From a virus: 64,000 nucleotides of DNA. Below, piece after piece: positions 43,274-50,332 of the stretch. How positions within the stretch are numbered: position 1 is the stretch's first letter; every line of letters begins with the position of its first letter. The stretch covers positions 27,175 to 91,174 of IMG/VR virus record IMGVR_UViG_3300007760_000005. One strand, given 5' to 3'. The notes under the pieces are model-generated. The model was given only the letters and a program-made list of their open reading frames with translations. It ran no database searches and was not told the origin of the DNA. A program made the translations under genes and the position numbers.

Positions 43274-44590
43274 CTAAACTTCTCGGAAGGCGTAGGTTTG
43301 GGCTTCCTTCTTATCGTTCAGATCCCCGCACCACAGGGGCGGAATCCAATGGAAGATAAAGCCACGGGCCTCTGAAGGGATGGGGTTCCCATGATCGTCC
43401 AGTTTGCGGCCCGTTAGAAACTTGTGCCAATGACCTTTTCGGACATGCCCCTTACGAGCGGTGTGTTCCCTTTTCTTGTCAGAAGTGGCATTTCGAGAAC
43501 GCATCTTTTCTTCGACTTTTGGGCCAATCCAAACGACAGGGGATTTGTAGCGTTCAGCTTTTTGGGCCTTTCTTTTGGCTTCTCTCCGTAGCTTGCGCTG
43601 GCCTTTCCGATTCCCGTTTCGTGCGGCGATCTCCGTAAGGTCTTGGGCCTGTTGGAGTAGTCTGTCCCGCTTCACACTCCGAATGTGAGCAATGTCTGCT
43701 TTGGGGGAAGTCATGTATAGGGCAGAATTGATGATGATCCGAAGCACCCGACAAGCCGAACTAACCATAATGTCTCGGCCTTCCCCTTCATGTTGGATAC
43801 CCATACAGGCTTCTTGCCAATAGGTGCGAGTCGGGTCGTTGGGGTGGGGGTCGAAAACCTCTCGGTCAATATCGGTGTAAACCTCTCGGATCGTTTCTTC
43901 CAAATCTTGATCTGGAAGAAACCTCATCGTGAACCATTGGTGCGCCCAATCCAATCCAGTGTTGCCAGTTAGACCCAATTTGGCAGGACCGTTTTCAATC
44001 TCGTTGAGGCGTTTACGAATCTCAGGGTCTTCTGGTTCCGGTGCCCACATATGAACCAGTATGCCCTCTTTGCGGTTGACGATATAGGCTCCCTTTACCT
44101 TGTGCCAGCCCGTGCCGTAAGTGTTGAGCACTTCCCCATTGAGTTCATAGTTGGCAACTACCGCTTCGGGATCGCCACCATAGATACGGATGTCCTCATT
44201 GTCGGGGAGGGCAAGCCAGTAGCAAGGGAAGGGGAACTTCAGATGGCTGACGGGGACTTTCCCAAGTTCCGTATCCGCAAAGGCTTCTTGCATGTTTGGC
44301 CCAACCACAACGGTTTGCGAACCCCAATGGAGGTAGTCGATCATGGTACACAACTGAACATTCATGGAAGGGATGCTGTAATCCTGTCCATTATCATCCC
44401 GCATCATGGCACCATGATTCGGTTGAAGGCCCTCATCGAAACCGCTGTCAGCCGTTTGACCCGCCGAAGTTAGGGTTTCAATAATGGTCATCCATTGTCG
44501 GGCTTCGAGTTGCTTGATCCTTGAAGGAGCACATCTCGACAATTGGCGAACCCTGTCAAAATGGTTCCATGCTTGGTTGATAATACTCAT
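43274..44590 (-). CDS. Unknown protein co-transcribed with SNF2-type helicase
   Basis: 438 residues, starting 11 bases after the helicase stop on the same strand, so one operon. The N-terminal about 290 residues are mixed alpha/beta and contain WFTMRFLPDQDLEET and TRTYWQEACMGIQ. A basic stretch (about 330-375, RRKGQRKLRREAKRKAQKAERY in outline) comes next. The C-terminal motif KGHVRKGHWHKFLTGRK followed by FIFHWIPPLWCG resembles a V-R-G/A-H-W-x-x-Y motif that recurs in uncharacterised phage and plasmid proteins (from memory). The basic region could bind nucleic acid. No known catalytic motif was found. Confidence 0.6.
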   Translation of the reverse strand: MSIINQAWNHFDRVRQLSRCAPSRIKQLEARQWMTIIETLTSAGQTADSGFDEGLQPNHGAMMRDDNGQDYSIPSMNVQLCTMIDYLHWGSQTVVVGPNMQEAFADTELGKVPVSHLKFPFPCYWLALPDNEDIRIYGGDPEAVVANYELNGEVLNTYGTGWHKVKGAYIVNRKEGILVHMWAPEPEDPEIRKRLNEIENGPAKLGLTGNTGLDWAHQWFTMRFLPDQDLEETIREVYTDIDREVFDPHPNDPTRTYWQEACMGIQHEGEGRDIMVSSACRVLRIIINSALYMTSPKADIAHIRSVKRDRLLQQAQDLTEIAARNGNRKGQRKLRREAKRKAQKAERYKSPVVWIGPKVEEKMRSRNATSDKKREHTARKGHVRKGHWHKFLTGRKLDDHGNPIPSEARGFIFHWIPPLWCGDLNDKKEAQTYAFREV

Positions 44591-44601
44591 GGGGGGGCCT
44601 C

Positions 44602-46725
44602 CTAATACAGCGCAGGGAACCTGCTTTCACATTGACCTTGGTACTTGCGAAGGGTCCACCAGCAGAACTTGAGTAGGTCTTGGTCGCCAGCAAGTAGTTG
44701 AGATTCAGTAAGGGTGTTCATAATGGCGGCATCAGGGGCATTGAACCCTTGGAAGTCCTTTGCGTGTGCGCCATCACAGATGGATTGCATGTATTGAACA
44801 GCGTCAAGGATGTCCTTGATGATGGTAGGGCTGACTACGGTTTGTGAAAACCCGTTGGCCCGTGCCATCCACTTGCTCTTGTTTTGGCCGACTCGTTTCT
44901 GTGCTTTGAGCACAATGACCTTTTGGGCGGCGGCGGCAATACGAGCGTCCCGTTGCTCACGGGTTTCTTGAACGATGTTGACCCCACCGTTTCCTGTCTT
45001 TGCGGTACTGGTCAAGCCACCACACTCTTGTTCCACCGCTCCTTGGATCAAAGCGGCCTTCTTGTCGAGGGTGTTGAGGACATGCAAATCCATCGGGTGA
45101 TCGCTGACCAATCGAACATATTGGAGGTTGGAAGCCGTCTGGCCGATTCTGCAAATGCGGTCTTCGGCCTGAAGATTGAGGGCTGGATTCCATTCGAGGT
45201 CACAGAAAACCATTTTCGAGGCGTGGGTCAGGGTGATCCCGGTGCCACCAGCCTTGATGGTGCAAGCGATCCCTTTGAGGTCGCCAGCTTGGAAAGCATC
45301 GACCGCCTTCTGGCGGTTAGCCTGTGAAGTGTCACCGAGGATGGTAGCCCACCCCTCACGCTCTCCAAGGGCCTCTACGGGTGCTCTGTGGGCCGAGTAG
45401 ACCACCACAGGCTCATTGGCATCCTCGTAGGATTCCACAAGCTCCAAGAGGGCAGGGATACGGTCTTTAGCCAGTGCTGCTCGGACTTTGCTGAAAGCGG
45501 TGAACGAGGGAAGCTCACGGGCATCATATTCCTGCATTTGCGCCCAAGCCTTGTTGACCGTAGCGGTCAGCTTGGAGCCGAGATTGACAATGATGGTTTG
45601 GGTTTGCTTTGGGGGCAGATCGGTAAGGACTTCGGCCTTGGTGCGACGAAGCATGACTCGGCGCAACCGTTCGGGAACCGAAGGGTCGGGAGTGCCAAAG
45701 TGCCATCCGCCCCATCGGTCACGGCTTGTGTCCATGAGGTTGGTGAAGGTGCGGAACCCACCAAAGGTTTCTCTCGACAGCCCAAAGGTGGACAGAACGC
45801 CCCACAGGTCAAACCCTTTGGACATCAAAGGGGTTCCTGTCATGGCCCACGATTTGCCACAAACGGCGGAGAGAACCTTCGTGCGCTTGGATCGCATGGT
45901 TTTGTACGACTTGCACAGGTGCGCTTCGTCAGCGATCAAGGTGGTCTTAGCGAGAACCTTCAACCACAGTTCAGGAACCTTGTGTTCGTCGCCCCATTTG
46001 TCAGTGGGGGTAAATTCTTTGGGCAGAATGTCGTAGTTAATGATGACGACTTCGTTTTCAGCGGGAAGCTGAAAACCATTACGCCCCTTACATACGATGG
46101 GGGTCAGGTCAGGTCGCCATTTCTCGACTTCGTTTTTCCAGTTGAGTTTGATGGTGGCGGGGCAAAGGACGATGGCCCTGCCTTCGATAGCCATGAGGCT
46201 TTGAAAGGTCTTACCGAGGCCCATGTCGTCTCCCAACAGGCATCGGTCATGTTGTGCGAGGAACCGCACTCCGAATTGCTGGTAGCCGTAGGCACCGCCC
46301 ATCATGGCTCGTTTGACGGCTCCAAGGCTGGTAGTGTCCATTTCAACCTTGTTGAAGGCTTCGGGAACATCGAGGTTCAATCGCTCACACGAATTTAGGA
46401 TGCGTTCACGGTGTTTGGGGTCTGTGCTGACCACCCAACACTTTTTCTCACGGTCAAACTTCGCCTTGGGCATTCCACGGAGAATGGGGAGAGCGTCAGG
46501 CTCGTAAGGCATGTAAATCTCGCCCTCTACGGTAATCTCACGGCGAGGCTTTTCATTAGCCTTTACCCGTACTTCCGAGGGGGCATCTTCAATGCACACG
46601 GACGAGTTGCATACCGTCTTATAGCGACCGCCGGGGTTGCCATATGCGTATCCTTGATGCTCGCCCACGGCTTCGCCGCAAAACTCGCATTTCCCTGGAT
46701 ACCTATTATTGTAAACACGCAACAT
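44602..46725 (-). CDS. SNF2-family helicase, SMARCAL1/HARP-like
   Basis: 707 residues from ATG 46725. An N-terminal zinc finger has CEFC and then CNSSVC (about 13-44). A HARP-like segment (about 65-115, YEPDALPILRGMPKAKF and KKCWVVSTD) follows. The ATPase core has motif I GDDMGLGKT (165-173), DEAH (266-269), motif III MTGTPL, then the second half with motif V AGGTGITLTHAS and motif VI QAEDRICRIGQ (519-529). SMARCAL1-type enzymes reanneal DNA and remodel forks, so a role in phage replication, recombination or repair is likely. The C-terminal about 100 residues are helical and unassigned. A TACC-N16-RGCCCCC element faces this gene. Confidence 0.9.
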   Translation of the reverse strand: MLRVYNNRYPGKCEFCGEAVGEHQGYAYGNPGGRYKTVCNSSVCIEDAPSEVRVKANEKPRREITVEGEIYMPYEPDALPILRGMPKAKFDREKKCWVVSTDPKHRERILNSCERLNLDVPEAFNKVEMDTTSLGAVKRAMMGGAYGYQQFGVRFLAQHDRCLLGDDMGLGKTFQSLMAIEGRAIVLCPATIKLNWKNEVEKWRPDLTPIVCKGRNGFQLPAENEVVIINYDILPKEFTPTDKWGDEHKVPELWLKVLAKTTLIADEAHLCKSYKTMRSKRTKVLSAVCGKSWAMTGTPLMSKGFDLWGVLSTFGLSRETFGGFRTFTNLMDTSRDRWGGWHFGTPDPSVPERLRRVMLRRTKAEVLTDLPPKQTQTIIVNLGSKLTATVNKAWAQMQEYDARELPSFTAFSKVRAALAKDRIPALLELVESYEDANEPVVVYSAHRAPVEALGEREGWATILGDTSQANRQKAVDAFQAGDLKGIACTIKAGGTGITLTHASKMVFCDLEWNPALNLQAEDRICRIGQTASNLQYVRLVSDHPMDLHVLNTLDKKAALIQGAVEQECGGLTSTAKTGNGGVNIVQETREQRDARIAAAAQKVIVLKAQKRVGQNKSKWMARANGFSQTVVSPTIIKDILDAVQYMQSICDGAHAKDFQGFNAPDAAIMNTLTESQLLAGDQDLLKFCWWTLRKYQGQCESRFPALY

Positions 46726-46749
46726 CGTTGTCCTCTCTCCTATTCGTAG

Positions 46750-46777
46750 TACCGATTTGACCCGCAATCAGCCCCCC
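46750..46777 (+). promoter_or_regulatory. TACC-N16-RGCCCCC element, copy C
   Basis: TACC, 16 bases ending GCAATC, then AGCCCCCC, facing the tube gene on the plus strand. Its C-run can also pair with AGGGG a few bases later. Confidence 0.45.
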
Positions 46778-46809
46778 CTTGGAGGGGTTTCTTTGGGGTT
46801 CGATTGGAC

Positions 46810-46837
46810 TACCCGTGAGGGACAAAATTAGCCCCCC
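46810..46837 (+). promoter_or_regulatory. TACC-N16-RGCCCCC element, copy D
   Basis: TACC, 16 bases ending AAAATT, then AGCCCCCC. It is the left half of a large inverted repeat with copy E; the C- and G-runs can also form a hairpin in RNA. Confidence 0.5.
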
Positions 46838-46844
46838 CTTGAAG

Positions 46845-46872
46845 CGGGGGCTGATCTTCCCGTTCAACGGTA
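46845..46872 (-). promoter_or_regulatory. TACC-N16-RGCCCCC element, copy E
   Basis: On the minus strand: TACC, 16 bases ending AAGATC, then AGCCCCCG. It points at the helicase, about 120 bases away, and is the mirror image of copy D. Confidence 0.5.
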
Positions 46873-46966
46873 ATCTAATTAGGAGGATTTTTGTGCGTCG
46901 ATAGCTGGTCTATAGGCCAACCTTCATAGATGGACACCGCAACGTCTGACTATTGGAGATCGACTA

Positions 46967-47878
46967 ATGACCGCAAAGAACACAGATAAGAGTCCACAAA
47001 AAGGACTACAAGGCACCTCGTACCTGTATGACTACGGTACGTCCCCAAACACTCGAACGGCAGTTTCGCAGAAAGTGCGTATTCTGACTCCTGTGTACGG
47101 TGAAAACACTTCTCTACATCAGATGGGTGTTTTGTCCTCTTTTAACCCAAGTCAAAGTCGAACGGTTGAACCTGTTCGTGGTATCGGCTTCGGGGATCAG
47201 GTGGCGGAACTCGTGCCTTCCGTGACGGAGCCTACTACAGGCGACTTTGAGCGGGCGTTGCTTTATCTCTGCAACCTTTGGCAAGCCACTGGCTATGCTT
47301 CAGGTGTAGACGGTCCAGTTCGATCTCTTGCACACCACAGGTGGCCCTTCGACATTGAACAGCAGCTTGTGTTCTCCACGCTTGCGGATTGGGATCTGGC
47401 GGAAGCAAACTCAGGTGCGAGTGGCGCATCGGGCGATTTTGACGGCGGTGTCAAGCAAACAGCCTACGGACAAGTTACCCAAGACGGCAAGGCGGCGGGC
47501 GGATACGCTTCAGGGACGACCGCTTCAGGAACAACCGAAACCCCGAACCCCGACAGTGCGGCACCAGCGTCAAATGCTGGAAATACTAATGACCGAGGCC
47601 ATTCGGCCATCATCACCATGTACGAAGCCTGTTGGTTTACGGCATGGAGCGCATCCTTCGCTAAGGATGCTGGCATGATCATGGAAACAGGGTCGGTAAT
47701 CGTTTCTGATGTCCATGATTTCTCCAGCTACTACGGTGAGTTTCTTGCTACTGGTAATGACCCAACTCTCGGTCAGCTTGGTTCTGTTCGGTTTGGCTCT
47801 ACGCCGATTCGGGGTGGAAGCATGGTGGACGCTGGTGGCACAACGGGTCTTGAAGGCGATATCTCCACGCTCGGATAA
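46967..47878 (+). CDS. Probable tail tube protein
   Basis: 303 residues; ATG 46967 with TTGGAG eight bases upstream. The folded part has EPVRGIGFGDQVAELVPSV followed by FERALLYLCNLWQATGY and YEACWFTAWSASFAKDAGMIMETGSVIVSDVHD (in outline). The G-F-G-D-Q-[IV]-x-E-L-V-P pattern and the 'TGS-V-x-V-S-D' ending fit myovirus tube proteins, and the gene lies between sheath and tape measure as expected. Between is a Gly/Ala/Ser/Thr-rich loop (about 145-205). Tubes are normally 150-200 residues, so the loop is an extra exposed insertion. It would form the inner channel for DNA. Confidence 0.7.
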   Translation: MTAKNTDKSPQKGLQGTSYLYDYGTSPNTRTAVSQKVRILTPVYGENTSLHQMGVLSSFNPSQSRTVEPVRGIGFGDQVAELVPSVTEPTTGDFERALLYLCNLWQATGYASGVDGPVRSLAHHRWPFDIEQQLVFSTLADWDLAEANSGASGASGDFDGGVKQTAYGQVTQDGKAAGGYASGTTASGTTETPNPDSAAPASNAGNTNDRGHSAIITMYEACWFTAWSASFAKDAGMIMETGSVIVSDVHDFSSYYGEFLATGNDPTLGQLGSVRFGSTPIRGGSMVDAGGTTGLEGDISTLG

Positions 47879-47906
47879 GTCTCTCCATAGTTCTACCAAA
47901 GCATTA

Positions 47907-47915
47907 GGGGTAGAA
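47907..47915 (+). promoter_or_regulatory. Possible -10-like element GGGTAGAAT
   Basis: GGGTAGAAT lies 33 bases before the ATG at 47949, with TACC beginning 16 bases upstream of its G. TTCTACC and GGTAGAA around it also form an inverted repeat, so an operator is another reading. Confidence 0.3.
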
Positions 47916-47948
47916 TCTGAATGATGTATATCTATAAGGAGACGTCCA

Positions 47949-49064
47949 ATGCTCGATCTCGCCACCCTTAAAGCTACCCTTCAACCAATCAAGCAGATTG
48001 GTGAGGTTGAAGAACGCTTTGAAATTGATGGTATTGTTGTTGTAATGCGTGTGCTTTGTCCGGCGGAAGAGCTTGAAATTCAGAGGTGGGCGCAAGCAAA
48101 AATCTTGGCTACTCCCGAAGAGGATCAAGAAAAGGACAATTCCTTGGCGGTCGAGTATCTAAACCGTTTCAAGTTGGGTTGTCTTTCTTACTCTTTGGTT
48201 GAGATCAATGGTTTGGATCTTCGTAATGAAGATTACGTAGCCACCGGGGAAACTCTCCCGAACGGCCAGCCCGTTAAGGTCAAGCGAACTGAGGCGGTTC
48301 GTCAAATGTTGGAGACATGGCCTCGCCCATTATTGACAGCCGTTTTTCGGAAGTTCAACGAGATAATGGAACGCTGTGAACTACAGTCTGATAAGGCTGT
48401 TGAGTTTAATCCTCCAGATATTGAAACGGAAATCCAACGCCTCTTGGGGCGGTTGCAAACTTTGGAGGACATGAAGGTATCCAAAGCTACAACAGCGGTC
48501 TTGTCGGGAGACGGTCTTCCGATAACTGGTGAAGAAGCTGACCCCACCCCTTCACTAACACCCCAAACAAATCGGTGGGGTACAGCAACACTCCCGGCAA
48601 CTGACACAGCAACCGATACAGCAACCGATACAGCAACCGATACCGATGCGGTTTCCCATGCGACCCCAACAACCGATGGGGGTCGTGTTTCAGCTATCCC
48701 CACTTCGGCCACACCAGTAGAAAAGCAAGCGCCGATCTCTGAACCCCCATCACCACAAACCTCGAAGGAAGCCCCTACGGAAGCTGAAACCATTGTTTCA
48801 GCTACGGGTTCAGTAAGCAGTGCGGCGGCGGATGGTGGTTGGGTGGATAAGAGCGATGGGGATTCCATGGAAGCGGCAATGGCAGCAGAAACTCGACGCA
48901 TCCAAGAGCTTCGGTCAAGGCGAGTCCCCCCTCACGTAGCAGCGAAAACGGTGGCCGAAGAAGTTGCCGAAGCAGAGCCTTCGATAGCAGAGCCTTCGAT
49001 AGCAGAGCCTTCGGTAGCAGAGCCTTCGACGAACCCAAGGTTTACACCACCGAAGAAACGGTGA
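47949..49064 (+). CDS. Putative tail assembly chaperone, first part
   Basis: 371 residues; ATG 47949 with AAGGAG. The N-terminal about 185 residues form a helical domain (LKATLQPIKQIGEVEERFEIDG, shown in part, then LCPAEELEIQRWAQAKILATPEE and MLETWPRPLLTAVFRKFNEIM). The rest is low-complexity: TDTATDTATDT repeats, Pro/Thr/Ser-rich linker and AEPSI repeats, ending KKR. Position between tube and tape measure fits the two-gene chaperones (G and GT type) of tailed phages. The stop TGA at 49062 is followed by one codon and then the next ATG in the same frame, so readthrough would fuse the two. Chaperone role is inferred from place, not motif. Confidence 0.6.
   Translation: MLDLATLKATLQPIKQIGEVEERFEIDGIVVVMRVLCPAEELEIQRWAQAKILATPEEDQEKDNSLAVEYLNRFKLGCLSYSLVEINGLDLRNEDYVATGETLPNGQPVKVKRTEAVRQMLETWPRPLLTAVFRKFNEIMERCELQSDKAVEFNPPDIETEIQRLLGRLQTLEDMKVSKATTAVLSGDGLPITGEEADPTPSLTPQTNRWGTATLPATDTATDTATDTATDTDAVSHATPTTDGGRVSAIPTSATPVEKQAPISEPPSPQTSKEAPTEAETIVSATGSVSSAAADGGWVDKSDGDSMEAAMAAETRRIQELRSRRVPPHVAAKTVAEEVAEAEPSIAEPSIAEPSVAEPSTNPRFTPPKKR
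48606..48641 (+). repeat. 12-bp tandem repeat (three units)
   Basis: acagcaaccgat occurs three times in exact copies with partial units on both sides. It encodes the TDTA linker of the putative chaperone. Confidence 0.9.
48971..49030 (+). repeat. 15-bp tandem repeat (four units)
   Basis: agcagagccttcgat and close variants occur four times (the third and fourth copies differ near the 3' end). They encode AEPSI/AEPSV/AEPST near the C-terminus of the putative chaperone. Confidence 0.9.
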
Positions 49065-49067
49065 TCA

Positions 49068-50330
49068 ATGGCTCGGCTCCCTCCCACAACACAGGAGCAG
49101 CGTTTAGAGCTATTAGAAGACACCGAATCGTTGATTACGCCGGGGTTTCTTTCCGAAAGAATTACCGTAGGCGATCTCACTTTTAATATCCGCAGCCCTT
49201 TTCCGTCAGATTACTTCCTTTTAGAAAATGCGTTTTCTGTGCAGAAGGATGCGGTCGCCCAACGAAATTGGTCTATTGCGATGGTTGCTCGGCTGGTTTG
49301 GTTGATTGATGGCTTCCCTTATTTCAACACCCCTGGCAAAGAGCTGATGTTTCGAGAGGTGTTGAACTCATTACCGAGGGGGGCCTTCGACGCTCTCTTT
49401 TATTGTGTTTTGGGATTGATTCGGCGGATGTCGAAAGCGCAAGAAAACATCCTTTATTTTTTGTTTGAGGATCGCTCTCGTGACCTTTGGAGAGGTCTGG
49501 GAAGTGGCCCGCCCAATTTAGATACCTTAACAGGTATGACGGGGCTTGAAGGGTTGGGTTTGAACGCTTCCCAAAAGGTTTGGTTAGCGTGGAATTACGC
49601 AGAGGACCAGCGAATACGGGATGAATTTAATTGGACGCTGACGAAACAAACGATTGCCCCCCATGCTCCAAAAGCTGTTGAGAGGATGAATAAGCAAGAG
49701 AAGCAAAAGGAAGAGCTTCGTCTTCAAGATCGGGCCAAGAAATCGGACGAGTGGTACTACAAAGCAACGGGTGTTTTGGATGAAGACGGCAAACTGATCA
49801 CGAAAGACGGATCTGTTGTAGACCCTTATGTGGGAGATCAGGTCAGCATGGCGTACACCTCTGATGAGTTGGCCGATGAAATGCGCCGTTGGGTCACTGG
49901 GGATATGGACTTTCACGATAAGGTGGTTGCTGAATACAAAGATCAGATCAAAGAAAGGATGCTCCAAGAGCGTTCGGCACGAGATCAAGCGATGGCCGAA
50001 GCCCAACAGGAAATCCGAGAACGAGAAGAGAATCTTGGCACCCGTCCTCGAACCCGTTTGGTTGGGTACACAGGGGATCAAGTAGCTCAAATGATGCAAG
50101 AAGGGGGCTTTGATGCTGATCGGCCTGGAGCACGGACGGTTTCATATCCCACATCTCGGAAGCAGGCCGCCTTTGATAAGTGGGTAGATTCGGAAAAGGA
50201 TGCGGGAGCTTTAGTTGAAGAGGACGGCAAGTTAGTTGCTCGAAAAGAGATCCCGAAACCCAAAAAAGATGACCGCAACCTTCAAGATAAAATAACCTCT
50301 CGATTGCCTCGTTATAGTGGAGGCGACTGA
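49068..50330 (+). CDS. Putative tail assembly chaperone, second part
   Basis: 420 residues from ATG 49068, four bases after the upstream stop and in the same frame. The ribosome site is weak. The N-terminal about 190 residues are helical and hydrophobic (FNIRSPFPSDYFLLENAF, then WSIAMVARLVWLIDGFPYF and LPRGAFDALFYCVLGLIRRMS). The C-terminal part is a long charged helix and linker (KQEKQKEELRLQDRAKK, then QAMAEAQQEIREREENLGTRPR). Position directly before the tape measure fits the second chaperone of a G/GT pair or its fused form. Could also be a distinct virion protein. No family was identified by motif. Confidence 0.6.
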   Translation: MARLPPTTQEQRLELLEDTESLITPGFLSERITVGDLTFNIRSPFPSDYFLLENAFSVQKDAVAQRNWSIAMVARLVWLIDGFPYFNTPGKELMFREVLNSLPRGAFDALFYCVLGLIRRMSKAQENILYFLFEDRSRDLWRGLGSGPPNLDTLTGMTGLEGLGLNASQKVWLAWNYAEDQRIRDEFNWTLTKQTIAPHAPKAVERMNKQEKQKEELRLQDRAKKSDEWYYKATGVLDEDGKLITKDGSVVDPYVGDQVSMAYTSDELADEMRRWVTGDMDFHDKVVAEYKDQIKERMLQERSARDQAMAEAQQEIREREENLGTRPRTRLVGYTGDQVAQMMQEGGFDADRPGARTVSYPTSRKQAAFDKWVDSEKDAGALVEEDGKLVARKEIPKPKKDDRNLQDKITSRLPRYSGGD

Positions 50331-50332
50331 TC

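Noticed and set aside
45388-46398. 336-codon plus-strand open frame within the helicase gene
   Set aside because: Antisense to a helicase with all motifs intact; the product has no domain.
46878-46903. AGGAGG followed by GTG-CGT-CGA-TAG, a three-codon ORF upstream of the tube gene
   Set aside because: It could be a leader peptide, but three codons cannot be supported as a gene without expression data.
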